Part shown: in pieces, positions 38,593 to 50,850 of the stretch
How the letters are laid out: each line of letters begins with the position of its first letter
How positions within the stretch are numbered: the stretch's first letter is position 1
Assembly: GCF_016808335.1 (NCBI RefSeq)
Contig: NC_053142.1
Coordinates: forward strand, 40,033,674 to 40,097,673
Direction: 5' to 3'
Length of the DNA: 64,000 nucleotides
Source of the DNA: Panicum virgatum
Taxonomy: Eukaryota > Streptophyta > Magnoliopsida > Poales > Poaceae
Notes under the pieces: generated by a model
Databases searched by the model: none
What the model was told of the DNA's origin: nothing
What the model saw: only the letters and a program-made list of their open reading frames with translations
Program-made: the position numbers and the translations under genes

Positions 38593-38935
38593 CAACCGTA
38601 GATGCAGATCCCTCCGATCGAGATCTCAACCGGATGTATTGTCTCATTGTGTGCATGCAGGAGTCGTCCAGGCTGAAGGAGATCCCCGTGGTGATCATGT
38701 CCTCAGAGAACGTGCCAACCAGGATCAGCAGGTTACCTCGCTCCCATGCCCAACCACTGAATCTGTTCATATCTTTTCAGTGTTTCTAGTTGCATTGCTT
38801 TGTGCTGCTGCTTGTTGACATTGTTTATGTATGGCTTGTGATGTCAGGTGCCTGGAGGAAGGCGCCGAGGATTTCCTGCTGAAGCCCGTCCGCCCGGCCG
38901 ACGTGTCGCGCCTGTGCCGCCGCGTCCTCCGATGA
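38039..38935 (+). CDS. Type-A response regulator (cytokinin two-component signalling), five exons
   Basis: Receiver-domain protein that takes phosphate from histidine phosphotransfer proteins and dampens cytokinin signalling; nucleus or cytosol. Exons by eye: 38039-38174, 38288-38334, 38455-38532, 38661-38731, 38848-38935, all GT-AG with phases that close, giving 139 aa. Visible receiver motifs: [12 protein letters not shown] with the acidic pair, the phosphoacceptor Asp in [33 protein letters not shown], and the conserved Lys in [17 protein letters not shown]. The protein stops right after the receiver, with no DNA-binding MYB/B motif, which makes it type A, and with almost no C-terminal extension. 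Like known type-A genes it is probably cytokinin-induced, but I did not map response elements. Position suggests the rice Os04g0524300 orthologue (from memory). Confidence 0.93.
38561..38590. repeat. (CAG)10 microsatellite in response-regulator intron 3
   Basis: Ten uninterrupted CAG units within the intron between exons 3 and 4; not translated in the predicted transcript. Confidence 0.95.
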
Positions 38936-39342
38936 GCGGCGGCGATGGCGGCACGGCGTCTTTTGGAGGCATGGGCTGATGGTGGACTGGTTGTAGCCGC
39001 AGCGTTCCAAGTAGTGTGCTAGAAGAACTTGTAGGGCCTAGTTTCTCTTAGTCTTTTGTCGTCCTAGTTTCTCTTCTTAGTCTTTTGTCACCCTAGTGTA
39101 GTAGTGTGCTAGAAGAACTTGTAGAAGTTATGGCAAGGCACCATGTTTAGTGATGTTTCTGTAACCCTGAATGTTCAGTTAATCTCGGTTCGGTAGAAGA
39201 TGCTGTGTTTCCCTTTCATTTGTTCAGTTGGCATGGGTTTATGCGGTTAGGCTGTAACAGCTTTATTTGTCTGGCATCGGCACGAGGTTTGCATGTTTCG
39301 TTTGCCAGGAGCAGCAGTGTCGAGCAGATGCTGTCCTACCAA

Positions 39343-39612
39343 GGCCATGTTTAGATCCCCACCACTCCTCCAAACTTTCCATCACATCGAAGTATTAAAT
39401 ATAGTAAATGACTATAGTAAATGACTCATGCATGGAGTACTACATGTAGTTAAATAAAAAAATTAATTGTATAGTTTTGATGTATATTGCTAGACGAATC
39501 TTTTGAGTCTAGTTAAGTCATGGTAGAACAATATTTACCACAAACGAAAAGTGATATAGTATGTGCATTTTCAGCGCTACAGTGTTTCCCCGCGAGGGAA
39601 CTAAACACAGCC
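39343..39612. mobile_element. MITE of the GGCC-TGTTTAG family (TSD CAA)
   Basis: 270 bp, ends GGCCATGTTTAG and CTAAACACAGCC, flanked by CAA on both sides (39340-39342, 39613-39615). Lies about 400 bp past the response-regulator stop codon. Confidence 0.8.
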
Positions 39613-39818
39613 CAAGTAAATAAAGTAATGGCATGAGCATGGCGCATTCAATCAAGCGTGTACTGTGATCTCAATCTCACGTGCGAGCACTACGTCACTA
39701 CGTCAGGGACTAGCAAGATCTGCTGCCGCGGAATAGGATTTCAGACTGTACTTTTGGTTAGTACATAGTGAGTTCCTAGAGCTTTTGGTGAGTACTCCGT
39801 ACTGGAGGGTGCTACTGT

Positions 39819-39869
39819 CACTACAATAAATTTGTTGATCTATCAAAGATCAACAAGTTTATTGTAGTG
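39819..39869. mobile_element. 51-bp CACTA-type palindrome with TSD TGT
   Basis: Starts CACTACAATAAATTTG and ends in its inverse (CAAGTTTATTGTAGTG), two 23-base arms with one mismatch and a 5-base centre, flanked by TGT on both sides (39816-39818, 39870-39872). CACTA ends and a 3-bp duplication define CACTA/En-Spm elements; here almost nothing but the terminal inverted repeats remains. Confidence 0.85.
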
Positions 39870-39872
39870 TGT

Positions 39873-41017
39873 ACTAGTATCTTGTACTATTCGCTCATTA
39901 TGGTACTAGCTTTCGGTTCAATTCAAGGTCTAGAACTTTCAGTTATCATCTGATTCCTCTGCATGCGAAATAAAAGAACATGGACTTAATGCAGCTAAGC
40001 GTTGTTTGGAAGATCGCTCTATTTGATCTGCTCAGGTGTGCCTCTTCAACCACACAGTGTGAAAACTTCCTAGTGTTTTTTTTTCAAATCAAAAGTTTAT
40101 AGCACTGGGAGTAGATTCGACTGTTCAACTTTCTTTGGCTTAGTTTGAAGTTAGAGCAACCTGTATCTAAGCTTGTGAATTTGTGATGCGTAGTTGTAAA
40201 CTGACTTCTGGCCCATTCACATTTCAAAACCGAAGCACATTGCTGGCCTCCTCGTATGCCCTACCCTGGCCCAATGACTGGAAGAAACGAAAAGTGTCCA
40301 TTGCTCCGGCCTGCAAGGGGCAGTCTAGGAGAAATAATCGGTTTTACTCAAATTTAGGCTACCAATTTACTAACCTGCTACCATTGTTGAACTACAGAGT
40401 TCATTTGATGTTGTTTCCATGAAATAGAAAGAAAAGAAACAGTGCGTATGATGAAGTGATGCAAATGAACTTTTTCACTCAAATCGCGAAAATTTACTCT
40501 TTTATTAGTTATTACTATTTCTTTCGTTTTAAATTATAGATCGTTTAACTTTTTTAATCCTAAATTTATCACTGTCTTATTCAAAAATTTGTACAAAGTA
40601 TCTTTTTATCGCTTGCTTTACCTATATGAGTTCTTCGAGAATGACATAATTTAACTATATTTGCATATTTTTTTCGAACAAAATAAGCAATCAAACTTGA
40701 TATTAAAAAATTAAATGATTTGTAATTTGGAACCAACGAACAAGCACCACGCATGTTCCACAGGACGAGTCGCCATCGATCGGACAAACAGAACGCAGCT
40801 CATCGTGACATGAACGCCAAAACAAATCTGTTAAAAAATTGTCTGGACTCGAGTTTGGTTCATGCCATCATCATCATTTCTAAAAGGAAAACAAAAGAAG
40901 AAGGTTAAAGTTCCTTTTCAAAACAGAATGAGAGAGAGAAAGGCCAGAACAGTCAAATCTCAAAAACCTAAACCCTTCCGCGCAGTACGCCACTGCCGTC
41001 TGTCCCTCCCTCCCACC
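39873..41017. other. Intergenic and 5' flank of the RETICULATA-related gene
   Basis: AT-rich, no gene or element recognised. The last 150 bases would contain the promoter and 5' leader of the 41018 gene; no clear TATA box. Confidence 0.45.
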
Positions 41018-43365
41018 ATGGCCTTCGCCGCCTCCCCCTCCCTCTCCTCCCTCGCTTCCTCCTCATCTTCCGCCGCCGCCGTGGTCTCCTCTTCCACCTC
41101 CTCCTGCAACGCCTTTCGCGAGCCGAGGCCTCTCCACCTCTCGCTCAAGCCCGTCTCGCCGCTCCCCAAACCCCAGCCGCTGTCCTGCTCCGCGCCTCAC
41201 GTCCCCCGCGCCGCCGCCGGCGACGGATCGGGCGCCGGGAACCGCGGGGACGTCTCCGGAGGGAACGGAGGCAAGGATGGAGGCGGAGGTGGGGGCGGCG
41301 AGGATGACGATGACTACGAGGAGGCGGAGTTCGGCCCGTTGCTCGGCTTCGACGAGGTGCTGCGCCTCGCGGCGGCGCGCGGCGTTGCGCTCCCGGGCGA
41401 CATGATGGAGGCGGCCAAGGACGCCGGCATCCGTGAAGTCCTGTTGCTCCGCTACTTCGATCTGCAGGTAGCGGAATTGCTGGGAATTTGTATATGGAAG
41501 GTGTGAGTGTGGCCGTTTTTCCTCATTGCTTTTGATATTGATGATGATCTGCGCAGGCTGCGCCGTGGCCGCTGGGTGCGATGATCCGCGCCTTCTCGAT
41601 GCTCCGCAACCGGATGCTTGCTGATCCGTCGTTCCTCTTCAAAGTTGGAACAGAGGTGGGTGCCATTGCTCTTGCTCATTTATTTCCCAATCGATCAGAG
41701 TATGAGAGGCTTCAGTTACAGTTTTGTAGTTGCTAAATTGAGTTTTGGTTTCGGCGCAGATTGTAATTGACTCTTGCTGCGCCACATTTGCGGAGGTGCA
41801 GAAGAGGGGGAAGGATTTCTGGGCAGAGTTTGAGCTGTACGCTGCTGATCTTTTGGTCGGTGTGGCTGTAGATATTGCGCTTGTGGGGCTTTTGGCTCCT
41901 TATGTGAGATTTGGGAAGCCGTCTGCTTCAACGGGGCTCTTGGGAAGGTTCAACAGGATGGCTGTGTCTTTGCCAAGCAGGTGAGATTTCATTTCAGTTG
42001 TTTTCTATGGATATTAGTAGCATCACCATGAGAATGGATCGAGCTTGACAGTCTATTCACTATTGTATTGTTCTCATGACCATTTCTTGATCGAAGAAAC
42101 TGAAAGAGATGGTGTAGAATGGAAATGTTGCTGAATCAGTAATATAGCTTGACTTCAAAAATTCATTCCTGTATGACACTATGATTCTAAAACTGCAGTG
42201 TTTTTGAAGCTGAAAGGCCAGGCTGCAGATTTACAGTTCAGCAAAGAATTGGAACATATTTTTACAAGGTAACCAACCTTACTATGGGAAGTTTGCTCTC
42301 AACACGGAGACACAGTTGATGTTTAGTTCTAATTGCTGGGCCACTGCCTTTTTTTTTTCTTTTGCTGCCATGTTGTTTGGACTGGCTTTAAGACAAAACT
42401 GTTTAAATTGTAGGGTGTCTTGTATGGTTCGGTTGGATTTTTCTGTGGTATAATAGGCCAAGGAATCGCCAATATGATAATGACTGCCAAGAGGTAATGC
42501 CCAATTGTTATTAGTACTTTTGACCATAAAATCTAGAAGTTTTACAATTGAATGGCTAATTTTGTAGTTGCTTCTCAATTCTTTCGCGTGCTGAATGCTG
42601 TTGAACAACTGTATTGTTTGTGCATACATTTGTATATTCTTATTGATATTATGTTTATATGTTTTGTTCTCTCCCTCACTAATGTTAATTATTCTTATAT
42701 TATCTGATTTTATCCCTACTTGTGTGTTGATGCTTGTTCCCTGCTCAGGAGTGTAAAGAAATCAGATGAAGATATTCCTGTTCCACCTCTTGTTAAAAGT
42801 GCTGCACTTTGGGGTATGCTTTTGTTTCCTTTTATTATCACCTTTACCTGGTCTGAGATACAAATTTTTTTGCAATTGCAATTAGCGAAGTGTTGGTTTG
42901 ATGTATACCGAGACATGCGGCAATTAAAGTACAGCAGGGCATATTTCAATATTGAATTGCTGGCGCTTTGCTAATCTTGTAAATATTTTGTTCATATGAC
43001 TGTATTAGATCAGATAATCTCAGACAATGAAAGTTACTTTTAATTATGTCACACTTCTTCTGGAATCCTTGCTTATACTATTTTTATGTAGCTAGCTGTG
43101 TCATTTGTATGTTCAGCTAGGATATAGTTTGTGTTCTTACTTTTCAACTGACAAAATGTGCTGGCATGTAGGTGTTTTCCTTGCAGTATCATCAAACACG
43201 CGCTACCAGATTATCAATGGTCTGGAGCGGGTAGTGGAGGCGTCGCCTGTCGCAAAACGTGTTCCACCTGTTGCTATGGCTTTCACAGTTGGTGTTCGTT
43301 TTGCCAATAATATCTATGGTGGAATGCAGTTTGTGGACTGGGCTCGGTGGAGTGGTGTTCAGTAA
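41018..43365 (+). CDS. RETICULATA-related protein (DUF3411), chloroplast, seven exons
   Basis: Plant-specific plastid membrane protein family linked to leaf cell development and reticulate phenotypes; biochemical role unknown. Exons by eye: 41018-41467, 41557-41655, 41760-41980, 42199-42268, 42414-42493, 42749-42813, 43172-43365; phases close to a 392-aa product. Visible: Ser/Ala-rich N-terminus with few acidic residues (about 1-70) as transit peptide; Gly-rich then acidic linker (GEDDDDYEEAEFGPLLGF); then the DUF3411 core with RYFDLQAAPWPLGAMIRAF, MLADPSFLFKVGTE, ELYAADLLVGVAVDIALVGL, and the last exon GVFLAVSSNTRYQIINGLER ending WARWSGVQ. Several hydrophobic segments (about residues 215-235, 285-310, 330-345) fit membrane insertion. 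Start at 41018 chosen because the transit peptide begins there; in-frame upstream ATGs (40862, 40931) precede a basic stretch and are less likely. Confidence 0.9.
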
Positions 43366-44220
43366 TGGTGGGTATTCTTAGTTGTTGAAGTCACCAGAAC
43401 ATCATTAGATTTAGGTGGTGGAGAGCTTTATTGTTTGATTCTTAACATTTCCTGATAAGCAGCGGTGGGAGCTGGAGCTCTGTGAAAGTTAGGAACTCAT
43501 TTGCTAGGAAAATCCAGGAAGCACTCATGGCATCATATGGTTGGCATGCATGAAGTGAAACAAATTCCATTTCTGTTGCTGTTGGGGCAAATGTTGTATG
43601 CGCTTTGATCATCTGCACTTTTGCCAGACTGAATGAATAAAGGCAACATGAATTACCCTAGACAACTGCTTCCTGTTGTGTTCAGCTCCAAGCTGATATC
43701 CCCGCAGAAATGTTTTGAAAAATGTTTACTGCTGTCTGCTGAATGTTTTCCTTTTCACATTTTCAGTTAATACCAGAGTGCTGCACCCTGGGGAAATGCA
43801 AAGCTTAGTGCCTTCTATAGATAATTCATTCAGCCAGCTATGGATTAGCTAATTCACAGTCATGTTTCGTAACATGTAAGGCGACTTTCACAATTAGCTG
43901 GTCTAGATAACAGAAGTATCCTGATGGACTGACCTGTTCAGTCAAAATTGTATGCTGACCAGATGTGCAGCACAAGTGAAGTCCATAAGCTGAAAACGAC
44001 GTGTCTAAAATGATTCTGTGAAATGTTTAGTCATAACATGTATTCATGTAACATGATGACTTGGTGAGTACAAGGTAGCAGCCTAGCAGGTAGCGTGTTG
44101 GGGAAAAGTAATGCGATGTGAGGCGGTCCAATTTGAATTCTCCAAAGACTAAAAATTGCCCATGTTGAACAATGCAGCAGGGGAAAATGCAAAGGATGAG
44201 CTGAGCTGAGGCTCTCGACC
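43366..44220. other. 3' flank of RETICULATA-related gene and WAK promoter region
   Basis: No gene or transposon recognised. TGAATAAAGG at about 43630 is a plausible polyadenylation signal for the upstream gene. Confidence 0.4.
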
Positions 44221-47200
44221 ATGGCAGTCCTCCGCCTCCTGCCGCTGGTGGTGCCGTTTCTGGCCGCGACGGCGGTCGCTCAGGGGGGCCGCTCCTGCCC
44301 GACGAGCTGCGGCGCGATCGACATCTCGTACCCTTTCGGTGTCGGCCCGGCGTGCTCCCGGCCGGGGTTCAATCTCACCTGCGACGCCACCACGTACAGC
44401 AACGACCTCCGGCTCGGCAGCCCCAACGCGACGGTCGACTACATGATCACCTCCGCGAGCGGTTCCGTCACCGCGGTCGCCGTCCGCATCGTGCGGTCCG
44501 TGAGCATGCCCGCCGGCGCCGGCGCCTACTCGGCCTCGTGGGAGGGCCCCGGCAGGCCGTTCGCCATCTCTAGCTCGTCGAACATGTCGCTGTTCGTCCT
44601 CGGCTGCGGCGTGGCGGCCACGCTGATCGACCGCGGCACGGGGGCCGCCGTCGGGAACTGCTCCGTCGTCTGCGGCGGGGAGCAGGTCATGGAGAGGCTC
44701 CCGGACGGGCTCTGCGGCGGCGTGGGATGCTGCCGCGTCGACGTGCGGGTGCCCCTGCGGGCGTTCACCCTGAACCTCTCGCGCGCCGGCGGGGGTGTCA
44801 GCCGGGACGGCGTGACGTTCCTGGTCGCCGGCCCGGACAGGTACGCGTTCCGGCCGAGCGACCTGGAGGAAGGCGTCGGCGCGGACACCGTCGCTCCGGC
44901 TCTGCTGGACTGGGCCATCCCCGACCGCGCCAGCTGCGCGCGAGCCGTGGCGGACAGGGCGACCTACGCCTGCGTCAGTAACCACAGCGAGTGCCAGGAC
45001 TCGCCCATCGGTGCGTACGTCTGCCACTGCTCCCAGGGCTTCTTTGGCAACGCCTACGTTGTTGACGGCTGCGTGCCAAACCAGGGTAATCCTCGGCATC
45101 CATGCCTCGCTGCGCTACTCGAGTCTCTTGCACATTGAGTGTGACCGTCTGAAATTCTGCCTCATCTCCAACAGTTTATGGTTCAAACCAGCCGAAGGCG
45201 AACTGCCCGACGACGTGCGGGAACGTGCGCATCCCGTTCCCGTTCGGCATGGAGCTGGGCTGCTTCGCGAGGCTCCATCTTTACCTGACATGCAACCCGG
45301 GGCCTATTCCTCCCATCCTCCAGATGACCAAGAATTCGGTGGTCACCGACATATCCATCGACGAAGGCATCTTGAGGATTCAGAAGCATTCTGACTCAGG
45401 CGATTTCCTGGACGATCGGGATAGCACATTCTACGCCTTCTCTGGTGATTCAGGTGTGGTGAAATGGGCTGTGGATAACTCCACCTGCGAGGTGGCAGTG
45501 GCGAACAAGGACCTGTACATGTGCGTCAGCGCTCACAGCGAATGCATAGGCGTCACTGACGACAGAACGAGCCGGCATGTGGGCTACAGGTGTAGATGCT
45601 CGTCTGGTTTCGAAGGGAATCCTTACATGGAAGATGGTTGCACGGGTAAGTTTCAGGAGTGCTTAATTGTCATGTTCCTGGGTTGATCGTGGAAGAAAGT
45701 TATTTACCTTCCCTGTCTCCTGTCGTCGCACAATCTGCAGATATCGACGAGTGCTCGCAGCCAGATAAGTACATTTGCCATGGCATCTGTCAGAATAGCC
45801 TTGGAAGCTTTTCTTGCAATCGCTGTCCGCATGGAACTGAGTTTGACACTGCTGCAAGAAAATGCAAAGCATCCAGCACTATTTTAGGTAAAGCTATTTT
45901 TGAGCTATTTGGTTGCTGCAACTAGTAAGATCACCTAGTTAACTTCAGTTAACTCTTTTAGATGTGAAGAACTACTTACAAGTTGCAATTGCAACCAATG
46001 CAGGTGTCACCATTGGAATCAGTTCTGGAGGTGGCCTCCTATTTCTTGCAGTGATTGCGGGTATTCTTAGCCGGAGATGGAAGAAAGGTGTCCAAAAGCG
46101 GCTCCGGAGGAGGCACTTCCGGAAGAACAAAGGCATTCTCCTTGAGCAGCTCATCTCCTCTGACCAGGACACGAACGACAGCACAAAGATATTTTCCCTG
46201 GCCGAGCTAGAGAAGGCAACCGACAACTTCGACCGATCTCGCGTGGTTGGCCGCGGCGGCCATGGTACAGTCTACAAGGGCATCCTGACGGACCAGCGCG
46301 TTGTGGCCATCAAGAGGTCGAAGCTGGTGGCCGACGCCGAGATCGACCAGTTCATCAACGAGGTCGCCATCCTGTCCCGGATCAACCACCGGAACGTGGT
46401 GGCGCTCCACGGGTGCTGCCTGGAGTCAGAGGTTCCTCTGCTCGTCTACGAGTTCGTCTCCAGCGGCACGCTCCATGACCTCCTGCACGGCCAGCGAGAC
46501 GGCGGTCTGTTGCCGCTGTCATGGGGGGAGCGCCTCAGGATCGCCACCGAGGTTGCCGGCGCGCTCGCGTACCTGCACTCGGCGGCGTCGATGTCGGTAC
46601 TTCACAGGGACGTCAAGTCGACGAACGTGCTTCTGAACGAGAGCTACACGGCGAAGGTATCGGACTTCGGGGCGTCGAGGTCGATCCCCATCGACCAGAC
46701 GCACCTGGTCACCGCCGTGCAGGGCACCTTCGGCTACCTGGATCCGGAGTACTACCACACGGGGCTGTTGACTGACAAGAGCGACGTCTACAGCTTCGGG
46801 GTGATGCTCGTCGAGCTCCTGACGAGGAAGAAGCCGATCGTCGAGAACGAGAACGGCGAGAAGCAGAACCTGTCGAACTACTTCTTGTCGGTGATGGGGG
46901 AGAGGCCCCTCGAGGAGATTGTGGACGATGAGGTTTCAGTGGAAGCGAGCAGTGGAGAGGTCATGAGCTTTGCTCGCCTGGCGCAGGAGTGCCTGAACCT
47001 GAGGCGAGAGGCGAGGCCAACCATGAAAGACGTGGAGGTGAGGCTGCAGATCCTGAACCTGAAGGGACACCCTGCTGGTCCGGAAAAAGACGAGGTGGTC
47101 CGGCCTGCCTGTGAAGCAGAACAAGGTGGGGTTGGGCGTCGGGGCGATGTTCCGGTGGCTGGTCAGGATGGCACGCGCCAGTACAGCCTAGAGCTGGAGT

Positions 47201-47229
47201 TCGCGTCGTCTCTGCGCTTGCCGCGCTAG
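44221..47229 (+). CDS. Wall-associated receptor-like kinase (WAK), duplicated ectodomain, four exons
   Basis: Plasma-membrane Ser/Thr kinase whose ectodomain binds cell-wall pectin in studied members. Exons by eye: 44221-45085, 45175-45645, 45741-45887, 46004-47229; product 902 aa. Order: signal peptide (about 1-21); first GUB_WAK pectin-binding module (CPTSCGAIDISYPFGVGPAC); WAK-associated Cys region with SNHSECQD and an EGF-like end; second wall-binding module (CPTTCGNVRIPFPFG) with its own Cys-rich EGF-like end (HSECIGVTDD); calcium-binding EGF module starting DIDECSQPDKYIC in exon 3; transmembrane segment (about 501-516); basic stop-transfer; kinase with GRGGHGTVYKG, Lys598, HRDVKSTN (Asp697), DFGASRS, GTFGYLDPEYY. 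All kinase motifs are present and it is an RD kinase. The repeated wall-binding module is unusual but shared with the neighbouring paralogue, so it predates the duplication. Confidence 0.93.
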
Positions 47230-49416
47230 GATGAAGCCGTCGTTGCCGCTGACAGTCTCTTGATTACTTGTGCACCTCAGCGCTATCTTTTTTAGGTGAG
47301 GCTTAGAGAGGCCGCCTTTAATTGAGCCTAACTAGCGTATCAACACGGGTTTCCCTACGGATTAATTAGAATTAATATAAAAATAATACTTATAGGTAAT
47401 AATTATAATTATCTATTTCACATCTTCTTTCATCTATTAAACTAGTAAGGTGGCCTGCGCAAATAGCGCGGGTAGCTAGCATCTTTTATTTTAAAAATTA
47501 ATTTTTTAATTCATCATATTTTTTAATATTTTAATATAATTATAGTTTTAAAATTTTTGACCTGCAATGTATATATTTTTGAGTTTTCGTTATGGTCAGT
47601 GATAAATTATCCTTGGACTTATAGAAGAAGATTTAGGTGAATGCCTATCATAGATAATAATCAAAAGTTATTTTTGAAATTGAATCGAAACCATTATGAG
47701 AATTGGATGCACCCTCTTTAGTGCTCAATCTCCTTTTCTTTTCTTTATTCTCTGATTTACAATTGCTACATCTCCATACCGTTCCTACCTTTGTCTGTTA
47801 CTACCTTTATCTCGAAGCTCATGCACCTTTAAATTTTGCACCCGGAATCATGCGCCAATATCAAGAGATTAATTGTTGTGCTCGCAAAACAAACTCCTCT
47901 TTTGTAGCCACTTCAAGTTTTTTTTTTTTGAAGTAAACTCACTTCACGTTTTTAAGGTCCATGCTATGGATTACCTCACAAATATTCCACCTCTACCGAA
48001 CGTTTTGGGGATGGAGACTTCCGATCCTCTAGTGCAATTTTATTGGATTTGGCAGATATAGCAGGTAAAAGGGTGCTTCAGCGCAGCTTCTCCACCATAG
48101 AGTTTTCTGAGTGAAGTAAAAAGTATAGAGTGGAGCAGAACACGCCATGTGCTCCCGTCCCCTCTCTTCTAGCTCTGCTTCTCCCAGAAATTTTGCCCAC
48201 TATGCTACAATCATTGAGGATGTGCATCCTCGTCTCTCATTAAACATGACATGCATCTTGCTATGGATGGGCATGCATGCCAAATATTGATTTGAATTGA
48301 TTGTTTAGACCACATCGCCAATACGCCATGACTACACTGTCATTCTTCTCTCCTAATTTTTTTTCATCCCTCGGCCAGACGGGCATCCACCAATGACAAT
48401 GCTTATTAACGGCGAGATATATATCACCACCTCGGTGCTTTATAATCATCGCTAGTGGTGATTGCCATGCCTCGGCGGCAATAGTGGTACTAAGCTGTGT
48501 TAGGGTGATACTTGACCTCCCGACTAAGTTAGGATCCACGTCTCTGATTTCGAAATGACTATACAAATACAATGGAGCTTGTCGTTGTTGTGCCCTCATT
48601 CCCTTGCATTCATTATCATTGCACTCACCAAGCTGAGCACTCTTCAATCGCTTTCTAGATCTCTTAGCCCTTGTTGATCCCCTCTTCTATCTTTTGACCG
48701 TGGTGGTCTTCTCCGAATGTTGATGTATTCCAGCTGCACTTCTTCATGGCCAATGCACTGTTTTTATCCATGGTCATCAACCTCTTATAATTTTTAGAAC
48801 TTAACATTCCTTATTGTGCATACACGCAGATGTTTTTCCTTTTTTTCCCCTTTCTATTATGTTTTTTTACTTGCTAAATATATATATGAGTTATATGGTG
48901 GAATCAGCATGTGCGTCATATAGATGTAGAAGCATGGACTTGTATCAGATACGTATACGGACTCACGTTCCTCTTTCCAATCATGAAATTATTTACTAAT
49001 TTTCTTATTTTATTTATTAGTTGTATTTGATATAGACTTTTTTAGTTAGTCTAGAATGGTAGATCTTCATAAAATCCTACAGTGGATATTCTTCTCTTTT
49101 TTTATTAACGTAATAATTTTTAGATCTTATCGGCGAATTTGGTAGCTTTTTTTAATACTATATTATATTAAAATAATAGATAGATGCACATCGATCGAAC
49201 CCATGTGAACTGAACCGGTCGATTCACCTTAGAGGCTTAGACTACTCTTAGGTAGCACAGTTTCTTTGGTCGCTTCTTTTTTCTTCTAAAGGACAAGGAT
49301 GGCTCCTAAACTGGTCCCAACATATTTTCCACCATCCGAGTGGAGGGAGTCTTCGGTCTACGTCTGCTTTCGCTTAGTTTCCTCTGCGTCGTCCATGTTG
49401 CGTTAGTCGTTGATTA

Positions 49417-49860
49417 GTGAATGCTTTGCCTCCTCTCTTCGTTGGTGAATACTTTGCCGTTGTGCTATTCTAGTGGATGCTTTGCCGCCGCCGCTGGTTG
49501 GAGTTCACTTCGGGCGGATGCTTTGCCATCATTGTTGGTTGATTGGGTGGATGTTTTGCCACCTTGCTTGTGTTGTAGACCTTCGCACCTTTGATGGTGT
49601 AGATTCTTTTTTTTAGCGTATGGTGGTGTAGATTCTTTTAGCAGGTTCGGTTGTGTGGTTTTGGCTAGGTTCGTGGGTCCGGATGAGTCTTCTTCCCCGT
49701 TGTTTGCTGTTCTTGTTTGTTGTTGTGATCACCCGTCACTTACTTGGTGGTACTCTGTATCCGTCTTAATAACCTCTGACTATTAAGGTTTGTAGTTGTC
49801 GTATTGCTTTACTTTTAATGAAATACGTGCTCAGGCACGTTCGCGGAAAAAATAGCTATA
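49417..49860 (+). other. Possible LINE-like 3' end with five spaced GTGGATGCTTTGCC words
   Basis: The 14-base word occurs with small changes at about 49417, 49445, 49473, 49514 and 49547. The segment ends with AATGAAATACGTGCTCAGG, CACGTTCGCGG and an A run near 49850, which resembles grass non-LTR retrotransposon 3' ends. No protein domain is present. Confidence 0.35.
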
Positions 49861-50454
49861 CTTGCCCTATATTTCAGCAGGAAAAATAAGTCTTGGGCCA
49901 CTTTAACATGCGTACAAGTACGTGCTAAACTCTTGAGAAATTTCTGATCAGCAAAAGATTGGTTAAGTGCAATTCCAGAAATTTCCCCAACACAACTGGA
50001 CCCAGCTGGCTACATACCACGCCGATCGTGAAACTTGGTTTTTGGCCATTTGTGAATATGTGATACACGCTGTAGCTTCCTGCTTTAGTTGACGCCCAAC
50101 TTGGACGCGCGGAACCGGAATTCATCCGAAAATGACATGCATGACCACAATTCCCTTTCTTCCAATTAACTAGGCGATACCCCGCGTGTTGCTGTGGGAT
50201 TTCTTAAATAAAATTTTAATATGAAATTTGAAAGTAGAAAAGTTAAGATGATTGCATAGCAACATTCACAAAAAAATCGATGAAAAACATAAACAGATGG
50301 CCCTAGTGGACGTTGATGTGGCATTTGATATAATGTATTCCTATATGATGCGGATAACTTGCATGCTAAGAGAAATAGAGTTAATGACTTTAGTGGGTGT
50401 CATCTATATAGGCTATATAGATTATATGAATTTTATTTGCATGTTTTTTTTTTC

Positions 50455-50850
50455 AGTATTGGGTAGAAATCGATAAACTAACAGAAGTAACATCAATAGA
50501 ATATTTGATCACATTATAAAAGAATAGGTGCTCAAAGAAATAGAGTATGTATATGAGTCTTTACGTTAATAGATTAAAGATTAAAAGTATTGCAAAAATA
50601 GAGTATGTATATGACTTGACATTAATAGATTAAAGATTAAAAGTATTGCACATAGTAGAGGTCATATGAATATTTTCTTGTTTATTGAATCTTGTAAAAA
50701 TCGATAAGCTAAAAGGAAAAACACCAATAGAATATTTGATCACATTATAGAAGAATAGGTGATGAAAAAATAGCGTATGTGTATGATTTTACTTTAGTTA
50801 ATTAAAGATTAAAAGTATTGCATATTGTAGAGATGACATGAACATTTTTT
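50455..50850. repeat. Degenerate tandem repeats, AT-rich
   Basis: Phrases such as AATAGAATATTTGATCACAT, AGAATAGGTG, and ATTAAAGATTAAAAGTATTG recur two or three times in order, with units of about 70 to 240 bases. Origin unknown. Confidence 0.7.
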
